In this document: positions 18,122 to 26,064 of the stretch, piece by piece
Layout of the letters: each line of letters opens with the position of its first letter
Numbering within the stretch: the stretch's first letter is position 1
Assembly: GCA_026987195.1 (NCBI GenBank)
Contig: JALSNC010000134.1
Coordinates: 1 to 41,451 of the forward strand
Direction: 5' to 3'
DNA: 41,451 bases
Source of the DNA: Desulfobulbaceae bacterium
GTDB taxonomy: Bacteria; Desulfobacterota; Desulfobulbia; Desulfobulbales; Desulfobulbaceae
Notes under the pieces: generated by a model
Database searches by the model: none
Seen by the model: only the letters and a program-made list of their open reading frames with translations
What the model was told of the DNA's origin: nothing
Translations under genes and position numbers: made by a program

Positions 18122-19198
18122 TTATTGCAGGATCTCCCTGGTGCGGCGATGCAGGTCGTTTTCCTGGTCCCGGATGGAGGCAAGCAGCTGGAACTGGACC
18201 AGGGCGCGGTGCAGGTTCCGGCCGGGCCGGTCAACGCTGAAGTAGCGGTCCCCGGCCAGGTGATCGGTGAAGAAACGCAGGCCGAGCTCGAAGGTGATCA
18301 CCTGGACCGCGGGCACGAGCAGTTCCCGGTCCATCCTGCCCGGCAGGCAGCCGGCAACCGGTGCGTACCCCTCGAGGAAGGCCGAGAATATGTCGGCATC
18401 AAAGCGGGTCCCGGCCGGATCGCCGGGTTCCTCTCCCTGCCGGTTGCAGCAGGAGCGCAGGCAGTCGCCGAGATCATGGAGCAGGAGACCGGGGGCGACG
18501 GTGTCCAGGTCGATGAGGCTGATGACCTGCCGGCACCCGGCATCAAAGAGGAAGTTGGCCACCTTGGGGTCGCCGTGGATCACCTGGCGGCACAGGGCAG
18601 ATCTGTTGTCCTCCAGGATCGCGGCCAGGGATCGGTACTCCCGGATGCGGGCGGCGCAGAAACGCTCCCTGTCCGTGGTCGCTGCGGCAGGACCACCGGC
18701 CCGGTCATAGGTGTCGAGATAGGCCGGGGTGACATGGAAGCCGGGCAGGGGCTGGCCCAGGAGCGAGGGATCCAGGTCGCGCAGCAGCAGATGAAAGCGC
18801 CCCAGGGTCCTGCCCACAGCCCTGGCCTGGCTGCGGGAACGGATTGCCTTCAGGGTAGGGCCGGCATCGATGAACTCCAGCATCCGCCAGAGTCCGCCGC
18901 CGGCATCGAGGAACCGGTCGGCGCCGTTGTCCGCCCGCAGGATACGGAGCACCTGCAGGTCATCGCTGCGCTGTCGGGCCAGACGGCGGCGGAGATGGCG
19001 GGTCACCACCTGCAGGTTGTCCATGATCAGCCCGGGCTCGGGAAAGACATCCGGATTGAGACGCTGCAGCACCCGCCGGCTGCCGTCGGCCAGGCGCAGC
19101 AGCCAGGTGTGGTTGACATTGCCCGCAGCCAGGGAATGGATGGTGGTGATGGCGTCGGCGGAGACAAAAAAGGCCGCGGCCTGGCGGGGAGTTATCAC
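18122..19198 (-). CDS. APH-family phosphotransferase, sugar-kinase-like
   Basis: 358 residues of the aminoglycoside-phosphotransferase fold. An N-terminal GNVNHTWLL nucleotide loop, the catalytic HGDPKVANFLFD and the metal-binding VISLIDLDTVAPGLLLHDLGD are clear. The pattern, with IDLDTV after the catalytic loop, is closest in my memory to NahK-type N-acetylhexosamine 1-kinases and not to antibiotic-resistance enzymes. Its ATG overlaps the stop of the upstream pyrophosphohydrolase gene by 4 bp. The substrate is not provable from sequence. Confidence 0.88.
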   Translation of the reverse strand: MITPRQAAAFFVSADAITTIHSLAAGNVNHTWLLRLADGSRRVLQRLNPDVFPEPGLIMDNLQVVTRHLRRRLARQRSDDLQVLRILRADNGADRFLDAGGGLWRMLEFIDAGPTLKAIRSRSQARAVGRTLGRFHLLLRDLDPSLLGQPLPGFHVTPAYLDTYDRAGGPAAATTDRERFCAARIREYRSLAAILEDNRSALCRQVIHGDPKVANFLFDAGCRQVISLIDLDTVAPGLLLHDLGDCLRSCCNRQGEEPGDPAGTRFDADIFSAFLEGYAPVAGCLPGRMDRELLVPAVQVITFELGLRFFTDHLAGDRYFSVDRPGRNLHRALVQFQLLASIRDQENDLHRRTREILQ

Positions 19199-19557
19199 TC
19201 GTCGGTCCGGTAGCGGTGGTACTTCTCGGCCCGTCCGCGACAGAGCGCTGCCGGGTACCGTTCCTCGTTGATCCTGAGCTTTCTGGCGGCAGCGGCAAGC
19301 AGGTCGATATCCAGCCGGTCGGCCAGGCGGAGGAGATAGATGAGGACATCGGCCATCTCCAGGGCGATGGCCTCGCGGCTGTCCGGTTCGGGATTATCGC
19401 TCTGGCGCTGGCTGAGCCACTGGAAATGTTCCACCAGCTCACCCGCCTCGGCGATCAGGGCCATGGCAAGGTTCTTGGGACTGTGGAACTGTTCCCAGTC
19501 GCGCTCCTCGGCAAAGCGGCGGATGGCACGTGTCAGCTCGGCTATGGAATCGGGCAT
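19195..19557 (-). CDS. MazG-like nucleotide pyrophosphohydrolase
   Basis: 120 residues, the size of the RS21-C6/dCTPase type single-domain MazG-like enzymes. The metal-binding helix EAGELVEHFQWLS and the second acidic helix EMADVLIYLLRLADRLDIDL carry the expected Glu and Asp residues. It likely hydrolyses non-canonical or surplus (d)NTPs to monophosphate and pyrophosphate. Translationally coupled to the phosphotransferase. No strong ribosome-binding site is seen. Confidence 0.93.
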   Translation of the reverse strand: MPDSIAELTRAIRRFAEERDWEQFHSPKNLAMALIAEAGELVEHFQWLSQRQSDNPEPDSREAIALEMADVLIYLLRLADRLDIDLLAAAARKLRINEERYPAALCRGRAEKYHRYRTDE

Positions 19558-19669
19558 GGCGGGTGGCGGAACCCGGGAAAACAGGTTCTTGGGACAGGGG
19601 AGAATGAGGCCGGAAACCGGCCCGCAGCTCTGGTCGCTGCGGACCGGTTACCGGCGCCTGTTCAGTGTA

Positions 19670-21142
19670 CTATTCCTCCCTCAGGACGACATACTGGCTG
19701 AAATCGCCTGCCCGGACACGCAGCAGGACCTCCTTGGGATGCTTGGAGCGTTTGAGGACCTTCTTCAGCTCCCGCAGGTTGCGGACCCGCTGTTTGTTGA
19801 CTTCCTCGATGAGCTGGCCGGCCTGCATGCCCACCCGTTCGGCGGGGCTGTCAGGTGCCACCCCAGCCACCAGGACCCCCTGGTTCACCTTGTAGCCGAA
19901 CTGGTCGGCAAGTTCCGGCGTCAGGTCCTGCAGGGTGAGGCCCATGGCGGCAAGCGGGCTTTCCGCCGAACCCGTCCGCACCCTGGTGCTGAAGTCGGAG
20001 GGCTGCTCGCCGATGGTGACCTCGACCTTCTTCTTGTGGCCGTCCCGGATCAGTTCCAGGGTGACCCTGGTGCCGGGAGCGGTCATGGCCACCTTGTTGC
20101 GCAGGTCGGCGACATTGGTCAGGGGCGTGCCGTTGTAGGCCACCAGGACGTCACCCTGGCGCAGGCCGGCCTTGGCGGCGGGCGAGTTGTCACTGACCTC
20201 GGAGACCAGGGCGCCCTGGGCCCGGTCAAGGCCGAAGGACTTGGCCAGATCCTCGTCCAGGTCCTGGATGACCACGCCGAGCCAGCCGCGGGTCACCTTG
20301 CCATACTTGCGGAGCTGCTGCTCGATGGTCTTGGCCATGTTGATGGGGATGGCGAAGCCGATGCCCATGTAGCCGCCGCTGCGCGAGAAGATGGCGGTGT
20401 TGATGCCGATGGCCTGGCCGTAGATGTTGAGCAGCGGCCCGCCGGAGTTGCCGGGATTGATGGCCGCGTCGGTCTGGATGAAGTTCTCGTAGTCATTGAT
20501 GCCCATGCGGTTGCGGCCCTTGGCGCTGACCACGCCCACGGTCACGGTCTGGTTGAGCTCAAAGGGACTGCCGATGGCAATAACCCATTCACCGACCTCG
20601 ATCTTGTCGGAGTCCCCCAGCGGCAGGACGGGCAGATTGTTGCCGTCGATTTTGATCAGGGCCACGTCCGACTGGGGATCCGTGCCGATGACCCTGGCGG
20701 TGAACTCCCGCTTGTCATTGAGCCGGACAGTGATCTTGTCGGCCTTTTCCACCACATGGTTGTTGGTGAGGATATAGCCGTCCGGCGAGATGATGAAGCC
20801 CGAGCCTGCGGCTCTCTGCTTGAACTGCCGGGGCTTCTTGCGCGGATCCATTCTCGGGTGGCGGAACTGGGGTCCGAAAAACCGCTCGAAAAAAGGATCG
20901 TTGAAAAAGTCAAAGGGGTTGCCCGGGATATTGCCGCCGCCTTTGACCGATTTTTCCACGGCCACGTGGACCACCGCCGGTTCCGCTTTCTTCACCACCG
21001 AGGCAAAGGCCTTGGCGGTACGGGCGAGAAGCTGGATGTCACTGTTGTCGTCGGCGGCAACCAGGGTGGCGGACATGCTGGTGAACAGGAAGACCAGCAT
21101 GGCCAGTACTGGAACTACTCTCGGGTGATGTTGTCGGATCAT
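19670..21142 (-). CDS. Periplasmic serine protease, Do/DegP family
   Basis: 490 residues. A signal peptide (VVPVLAMLVFLFTSMSATLVAA) precedes a trypsin-like domain with catalytic His129 (LTNNHVVE), Asp159 (PQSDVALIK) and Ser233 (INPGNSGGPLL). Two PDZ domains follow, the first beginning around GWLGVVIQDLDEDLA and the second near ALGLTLQDLTPELA. Such proteins degrade or refold misfolded envelope proteins. I start at MIRQHH, which has AAGGAGA seven bases upstream; an ATG at 21244 would add 34 residues before the signal peptide. DegP and DegQ cannot be told apart by sequence here. Confidence 0.96.
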   Translation of the reverse strand: MIRQHHPRVVPVLAMLVFLFTSMSATLVAADDNSDIQLLARTAKAFASVVKKAEPAVVHVAVEKSVKGGGNIPGNPFDFFNDPFFERFFGPQFRHPRMDPRKKPRQFKQRAAGSGFIISPDGYILTNNHVVEKADKITVRLNDKREFTARVIGTDPQSDVALIKIDGNNLPVLPLGDSDKIEVGEWVIAIGSPFELNQTVTVGVVSAKGRNRMGINDYENFIQTDAAINPGNSGGPLLNIYGQAIGINTAIFSRSGGYMGIGFAIPINMAKTIEQQLRKYGKVTRGWLGVVIQDLDEDLAKSFGLDRAQGALVSEVSDNSPAAKAGLRQGDVLVAYNGTPLTNVADLRNKVAMTAPGTRVTLELIRDGHKKKVEVTIGEQPSDFSTRVRTGSAESPLAAMGLTLQDLTPELADQFGYKVNQGVLVAGVAPDSPAERVGMQAGQLIEEVNKQRVRNLRELKKVLKRSKHPKEVLLRVRAGDFSQYVVLREE

Positions 21143-21317
21143 ATCGGAATCTCCTTGGGTTGCGGGCACGGAAATGCCAGCCGACCGACAGGTCGGGCCG
21201 GCATGGGTCCGGCGGGTCGGATGCTGTGGATTTTCTGGATTCATACAATTATACCTGCGGCCGGGTTCGTCAAGGAGGGAATCGACAACCTCTAGCGCGT
21301 CCGCCGCAACCGACGGC

Positions 21318-22784
21318 TCATCGGAGCCGGGAGCAGGGGTCGGTGACCGGCCCCTTGAGTTGAAAGAAGAACCTGAGCCCCTTTCTGACCCGGTCGGAAA
21401 ATATCCTGGTGGACAGGACCGTGCCCGCCACCCGCTTGTTGATCTCGCTCAAGGTGGGATAGGGATGCACGATGCCGGCCAGGGTGGACAGTTTGACCCG
21501 GCCGCCGAGGATGACGGCCCACTCGCTGATCAGCTCCCCGGCCCGGGGACCCGCGATCTGGACCCCGATCACCTTTTCGCGCTCGTCGAGCAGCATCTTC
21601 AGGCGGCCGCGGCCGCTGCCTTCGGCCAGGGCCCGGTCGTTGTCCGAGAATTCCTCGCTCCAGACCGTGTAGCCGATGGAGGCCTCTGTGGCCCGTTTCT
21701 CGTTCATGCCGATGGAGGCCAGCTCCGGATCCGTATAGGTGCACCATGGCATCCAGGTATAGTCGGTCCGGCGGGGCAGGTGAAAGATGGCATTGCTGAC
21801 CACGATGCCCCCCTCGTATCCGGCGGCGTGGGTGAACTGGAAGCGGCCGGTGACGTCGCCGGCGGCATAGATGTGGCGGTGGCTGGTGCGCATGCGGCGG
21901 TCGACACCGATACCGCGGCGATCGTGGACCAGGCCGATCGTCTCCAGGCCCAGGCCGTCGATATTGGGGGTTCGGCCCTGGGCCAGGAGCAGGGTCTCCG
22001 CCTCCAGCAGGGAACGGTTGCCATCCCTGTCCTCAATGGTGATCCGTGGCCGGCCGGAGACCTCTTCGGCCGCGACCACGGTGGCGTTGAGGTGGAAGTG
22101 TACGCCCTCTTCGGCCATGGCACTCATCACCAGGTCGGCCATGTCCCGGTCCTCCCTGCTCAGGGTCTGGCCGGAGCGCTGGACCACGTCGACCCTGGTG
22201 CCCAGGCGGCAGAAGGCCTGGGCCATTTCCATGGCAATGGGACCGGCACCGAGGATGATCATGGAGGAGGGCAGGGTGGGAAGGGAAAAGAGATCCCGGT
22301 TGGTGAGGCAGGTGATCCGGTTGAGGAACTCCTGCCGGGGCGGAGCCGGCGACGAGCCGGTGGCAATGACCCAGGTGCGGGCGGAGAAGCGTTTTCCATC
22401 CAGGATGACGCTCTGTTCATCGGTGAACTCGGGCCGGCCGAACATGACCTCGGCCCCGAGCCGGCAGAACCGTTCCACCGAGTCGTGTTCCTGGATGCGG
22501 TCGATGACCTCGCGGATCCGTGCCGCCACCCTGCTGAAATCCACCGGTCCCGTCTCCGCAGCCGGCAGGCCGTATCGGCCGGCATGCCGGATGGTGTGGC
22601 AGAGGCGGGCGGTGTGGATCAGGGTCTTGCTGGGCACGCAGCCGTAATGGAGACAGTCACCGCCCAGGGCGGGCTCCTTTTCAATGAGCAGGGTACGGGC
22701 CCCGAGCCGGGCCGCGCCGGCGGCGATGGTAAGGCCGGCGGCGCCGCCGCCGATGATGCCGATGTCATAGTCATGGGATGCCAT
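21318..22784 (-). CDS. MerA/Lpd-like FAD disulfide oxidoreductase
   Basis: 488 residues of the class I pyridine nucleotide-disulfide oxidoreductases. It has the FAD motif IIGGGAAGLTIAAGAARLG, the redox-active pair GGDCLHYGCVPSK, the NAD(P)H motif ILGAGPIAMEMAQAF and the C-terminal active-site HPYPTLSE. No N-terminal mercury-binding domain and no C-terminal CC pair are present, so it is not a mercuric reductase proper despite the usual annotation. It is commonly found near VTT-domain membrane proteins, as here two genes away. AGGAGA precedes the ATG. Confidence 0.93.
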   Translation of the reverse strand: MASHDYDIGIIGGGAAGLTIAAGAARLGARTLLIEKEPALGGDCLHYGCVPSKTLIHTARLCHTIRHAGRYGLPAAETGPVDFSRVAARIREVIDRIQEHDSVERFCRLGAEVMFGRPEFTDEQSVILDGKRFSARTWVIATGSSPAPPRQEFLNRITCLTNRDLFSLPTLPSSMIILGAGPIAMEMAQAFCRLGTRVDVVQRSGQTLSREDRDMADLVMSAMAEEGVHFHLNATVVAAEEVSGRPRITIEDRDGNRSLLEAETLLLAQGRTPNIDGLGLETIGLVHDRRGIGVDRRMRTSHRHIYAAGDVTGRFQFTHAAGYEGGIVVSNAIFHLPRRTDYTWMPWCTYTDPELASIGMNEKRATEASIGYTVWSEEFSDNDRALAEGSGRGRLKMLLDEREKVIGVQIAGPRAGELISEWAVILGGRVKLSTLAGIVHPYPTLSEINKRVAGTVLSTRIFSDRVRKGLRFFFQLKGPVTDPCSRLR

Positions 22785-22849
22785 GGAGGTCTCCTGGGGT
22801 GTAACTGGTCACAAGGTATGCAAGGTCACGATTTTTCAACCTCGTTTTT

Positions 22850-22885
22850 GTAAGCGCTCTCAGGTGCCGCAGGTTCGTGCAGGCG
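22850..22885 (-). repeat. Shortened REP-like unit
   Basis: GTAAGCGCTCTCAGGTGCCG through GTGCAGGCG is the reverse complement of the internally shortened unit (CGCCTGCACAAATCTGCGGC to GCGCTTAC) at 24213-24250. It lies between the diguanylate cyclase stop and the flavoprotein start. Confidence 0.65.
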
Positions 22886-22936
22886 CTCCGGGCCATGGTG
22901 CCGGGGGCGGGTCATCGGTTGTGCGCCGTGGAGCCG

Positions 22937-24145
22937 TCAGCCTTTCCAGGTGGTTGCCGATGGTGGTGAACTATCACCCGCATAGACCGCATAGCGGTTC
23001 TTTCCGGATTTCTTGGCGCGGTACATGGCGCGGTCGGCGCACTGCATCAGCTGTTTGAAATCGTCGCCATGGTCGGGATAGAGGGCGATGCCGAGACTGG
23101 CCGAGGGCGTTATCCTGGCCTCGCCCAGGTCCATGGGCCGGTGGAGGGTGGCCAGGATCCGCTCGGCCACCAGGCGGACATCGTCGGCGGTGCGGATATC
23201 CTCCAGGAGAATGGTCAGCTCGTCGCCGCCGATGCGGGCCAGGTCGCCGTCGGTGCGCACCACCGTGTCCGTGGTGCGCAGGCACCGGGTCAGGCGGCGA
23301 CCGATCTCTTCCAGCAGCCGGTCACCGCACTCATGGCCCCAGCGGTCATTGACCTGCTTGAAGTTGTCCAGGTCCAGCAGCAGGAGCGCGACCCGGGAAC
23401 CGTGCCGTCTGCCCCGCTCAAGGGCCTTGAGCGCAGTTTCCCGGAACCAGCGGCGGTTGGCCAGGCCGGTGAGGGGGTCGAAGTAGGCCATCTGGTGCAG
23501 GCGCTCCAGCAGGTGCTGGTTGGCGTTTCTTGTCTCCAGGGTCTGCTGCAGGTTCAGGTGGTAGGTTCTGGCGATGATGACGAGAATGACACTGTAGGTG
23601 GCGGCGATCAGGAAGAACTGGAGGTGAAGGTCTTCGACCACGAACAGGGACCAGTAGAAGAGCGCCAGCAGGATGGGAAAGGAAAAACAGTAATAGACCG
23701 ACGGACAGATGGAGTTGGTGGGCATGGCGGCAATGGGCATGCCCACCAGGACGATGAGAATGAAGAGTTGCAGGTACACAGGCAGGCCGGCATGGTAGAA
23801 GAGGAGCAGGGTGGCCCAGGCGATGCCGGAGGCCAGGGCACCGGCGGCATAGAGGCGGGTGAAAAATCGGTGCTGCTCCTGCTGGCGGCCGGAAAGCCGC
23901 CAGTAGAGGTAGATACCGGCCCGCAACAGGGTGATGAGGGTGAAGGAGGCTCCCCAGCCGATCAGGGCGGCCGGTGGTGCAAATCCCTGCAGGGCGCTGA
24001 GCATGACACAGGCGATGACCTGGGCGGTGAGGATGGTGGGAAACCCGTACCGGTACAGGAGCCACGTGAGCTGGGCACCGGTGTCCGAGCCGCAGATGGC
24101 GGTCAGTTGATGCAGGATCTCTTTGTCGGCTGTGGGCAGTTTCAT
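22937..24145 (-). CDS. Membrane diguanylate cyclase (GGDEF)
   Basis: 402 residues. About six hydrophobic segments occupy residues 30-190, followed by a short coiled linker (LQQTLETRNANQHLLERLHQMA) and a GGDEF domain from FDPLTGLANRRWF to the end. The active loop is ARIGGDELTILLED, a GGDEL form that should be active. The usual RxxD inhibitory site upstream is not in register (RTDG). It would make c-di-GMP in response to an unknown membrane signal. The last eight or so residues before TWKG are read from a dispersed 19-bp repeat. No strong Shine-Dalgarno. Confidence 0.94.
   Translation of the reverse strand: MKLPTADKEILHQLTAICGSDTGAQLTWLLYRYGFPTILTAQVIACVMLSALQGFAPPAALIGWGASFTLITLLRAGIYLYWRLSGRQQEQHRFFTRLYAAGALASGIAWATLLLFYHAGLPVYLQLFILIVLVGMPIAAMPTNSICPSVYYCFSFPILLALFYWSLFVVEDLHLQFFLIAATYSVILVIIARTYHLNLQQTLETRNANQHLLERLHQMAYFDPLTGLANRRWFRETALKALERGRRHGSRVALLLLDLDNFKQVNDRWGHECGDRLLEEIGRRLTRCLRTTDTVVRTDGDLARIGGDELTILLEDIRTADDVRLVAERILATLHRPMDLGEARITPSASLGIALYPDHGDDFKQLMQCADRAMYRAKKSGKNRYAVYAGDSSPPSATTWKG
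22953..22971 (+). repeat. 19-bp box within the cyclase 3' end
   Basis: GTTGCCGATGGTGGTGAAC, a near-consensus box. It lies inside the coding frame of the diguanylate cyclase and, on the minus strand, encodes part of SSPPSATT at its C-terminus. Confidence 0.7.
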
Positions 24146-24159
24146 GGATGCGGATCTGG

Positions 24160-24352
24160 TAAAAGTTCAGCAGCACGCCATCCGGAGTCTACGCTTACCT
24201 GCCGGCCAGCCACGCCTGCACAAATCTGCGGCCCCTGAGAGCGCTTGCACCATGGTGGTCGGACAAACCGATTGAGGGGTTACTGCACAGCTGGCGCACT
24301 GCTGACCTTCTACCACGAGTGTCGGTCTTTTGTGGTTGCCGTTATCGGTAAC
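24160..24352 (+). repeat. Composite repeat, nested copy
   Basis: The left arm TAAAAGTTCAGCAGCACGCC (from 24160) runs into a REP end (CGGAGTCTACGCTTACC, 24183-24199). Then come a GGCCAGCCACG piece of the hairpin element, a shortened plus REP unit (24213-24250), the GGTCGGACAAACCG linker, the right arm CTGCTGACC (24299-24307) and a degenerate box at 24335-24352. It fills the 210-bp gap below the VTT gene. Confidence 0.75.
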
Positions 24353-24355
24353 TAA

Positions 24356-25057
24356 TTAATTTGAGATACGGTTTTTTTTGTTTTTGTAAATGTTCAGCAG
24401 TTTCTTTGTTACCAGCGGCAGCAGGCCGAGCAGGGTAAAGGCGAGCAGCAGGGACGGGGAAAGAATCCCGCCCAGGCTGTCCACCCTGGCCAGCTCCCGG
24501 CCGGCATTGACATAAACGATGGTGGCCGGCAGCATGCCGAGCTGTGACACCCAGTAGTAGGTCCGCAAGCGGATGGGGGTCAGGCCCATGGCCAGGTTGA
24601 TGACAAAGAAAGGAAAGACCGGTACCAGGCGGAGGGAAAAGAGATAGAACCCGCCCTCCTCTTCCATGCCGCGGTTGATTTTTTTCAGCCGGTCGCCGAA
24701 ACGTTGCTGCACCCAGTCGCGCAGCAGGTAGCGGGCCACGGCGCAGGCCAGGGTGGCACCGATGCTGGAGGCGAACGAGACCACGATGGTGCCGGTGACC
24801 AGGCCGAAGAGGGCGCCGCCGGCAAGCGTCATGACCGCGGCCCCGGGCAGGGACAGGGCCGTGACCAGGATATAGATCAGCATGTAGCTGCCGATGACGG
24901 TCAGCGGCCGGGCCGCATACAGCCCGGCCAGGGCCTGCTGCTGATCCCTGATCTGGGCCAGACTCAGGTAGCGGTCCAGGCCGAGAAGGCGGAAGAGGAG
25001 GATCAGGAGCAGGATCAGGCCGACAATGATGATCTTGCGGGCCATGTTCCTGTTCAT
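24356..25057 (-). CDS. TVP38/TMEM64 (VTT domain) membrane protein
   Basis: 233 residues with five or six hydrophobic segments. The VTT/SNARE-associated signature is seen in LSLPGAAVMTLAGGALFG and in RLVPVFPFFVINLAMGLTPI followed by RTYYWVSQLGMLPATIVYVNAG. DedA/VTT proteins are linked to lipid scrambling and transport; no substrate can be assigned here. Its ATG shares one base with the glucokinase stop (TGATG), so it is translationally coupled to glk. A basic tail KNKKNRISN ends the protein. Confidence 0.92.
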   Translation of the reverse strand: MNRNMARKIIIVGLILLLILLFRLLGLDRYLSLAQIRDQQQALAGLYAARPLTVIGSYMLIYILVTALSLPGAAVMTLAGGALFGLVTGTIVVSFASSIGATLACAVARYLLRDWVQQRFGDRLKKINRGMEEEGGFYLFSLRLVPVFPFFVINLAMGLTPIRLRTYYWVSQLGMLPATIVYVNAGRELARVDSLGGILSPSLLLAFTLLGLLPLVTKKLLNIYKNKKNRISN

Positions 25058-26064
25058 CAGCCTTGCTCCGGGGCGGTGAATCCGCAGGCCGCCGCCCCCA
25101 GCAGGGCGACATCGGGATCCAGGACCAGGTGGACGGGAATCCGGGTCAGCATGTCGTGATAGACCCCCTGACTGAAGATGGCCATGAACCGGTCCGGGTC
25201 GAGGAGGGGCTGGACCCGCGGCACCATGCCGCCGCTGATATGGACCCCGGCCAGGGCCAGGGTCTTGAGGGCCAGGTTGGCTGCCTCGCCGGCCAGGATA
25301 TCGAGAAACAGCTGCACCGTCGCCACGGCGATGGCACAGTCAGGGCCGGTGTCCGCCGCTGCCACGGCCGCATCCACCAGCACCGGCGTGGGATCGTCCG
25401 CTGCCTGCAGTCGATCCTCCAGCCAGGTGGGGACGGGCAGCCGCTGCCGAAGAAAGGCGAAGAGCGCGGGCAGGGCCCGTCCCGAGCAGACCTGTTCCAC
25501 GCTGACATGGCCAGCGCGGCGCTGCATGAAGCGCAACAGCTCGAGCTCCACCTCACCACGTGGCGCAAAAGCGGCATGACCGCCTTCCGAGGCACGCGGC
25601 AGCGGCCGGCCCTGGTCGCGCACCACCCAGGCCTCTCCCAGGCCGGTGCCCGGAGCCAGGATACAGCCCGTGGCCGCGGGATCCGGCCTGCCGCCATTGA
25701 TGGTCAGGAGAGCGGAGTCGTCAAGCAGCAGGGCGCCCATGGCCGCGGCCACCAGGTCATTGACCAGCTGCACCCGGTCCAGGCCGAAGCGGTCCGCCAG
25801 GGCCGGGCCGTCGATCTGCCAGTCCAGATTGGTCAGGCGGACCCGGTTGCCGAGTACCGGCCCGGCGACCCCGAAGCAGGCGACGGTCGGCCGGGACACG
25901 GCAGTGGCAAGAAAACGGTCGATGAGTGTCCCGAGGCCGTCCACGCTCCGGTTGGCAAAGGTTTGCCTCTGCAGCGGCGGAGCCGGCCAGGTGTCGCGGC
26001 TGTAGAGAGCGAGGCTGGTCTTGGTGCCGCCGATATCACCGGCCAGGAGGATGGTTGCGCTCAT
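25057..26064 (-). CDS. glk: Glucokinase
   Basis: 335 residues of the E. coli Glk family (not ROK). ATP and glucose motifs are visible in order: LAGDIGGTKTSLALY at the N-terminus, LTNLDWQIDG, LVNDLVAAAMG with the catalytic Asp, APGTGLGEAW, and the glucose-binding ASEGGHAAFAP. It phosphorylates free glucose to glucose 6-phosphate. The upstream gene is a GH15 glucoamylase whose stop overlaps the glk start (ATGA), a direct product-to-substrate pairing: glucose released from glycogen or oligosaccharides is trapped as the phosphate. Confidence 0.95.
   Translation of the reverse strand: MSATILLAGDIGGTKTSLALYSRDTWPAPPLQRQTFANRSVDGLGTLIDRFLATAVSRPTVACFGVAGPVLGNRVRLTNLDWQIDGPALADRFGLDRVQLVNDLVAAAMGALLLDDSALLTINGGRPDPAATGCILAPGTGLGEAWVVRDQGRPLPRASEGGHAAFAPRGEVELELLRFMQRRAGHVSVEQVCSGRALPALFAFLRQRLPVPTWLEDRLQAADDPTPVLVDAAVAAADTGPDCAIAVATVQLFLDILAGEAANLALKTLALAGVHISGGMVPRVQPLLDPDRFMAIFSQGVYHDMLTRIPVHLVLDPDVALLGAAACGFTAPEQG

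Noticed and set aside
18122..19198. Antibiotic-resistance aminoglycoside phosphotransferase
   Set aside because: It shares only the fold. The IDLDTV motif and the housekeeping neighbours point to a sugar or metabolite kinase.
21318..22784. Mercuric reductase (merA) and mer operon
   Set aside because: No HMA domain, no C-terminal vicinal cysteines, and no merR, merT or merP nearby.
24146..24355. c-di-GMP riboswitch near the diguanylate cyclase
   Set aside because: The conserved GEMM core is not seen; the gap is composite repeat.
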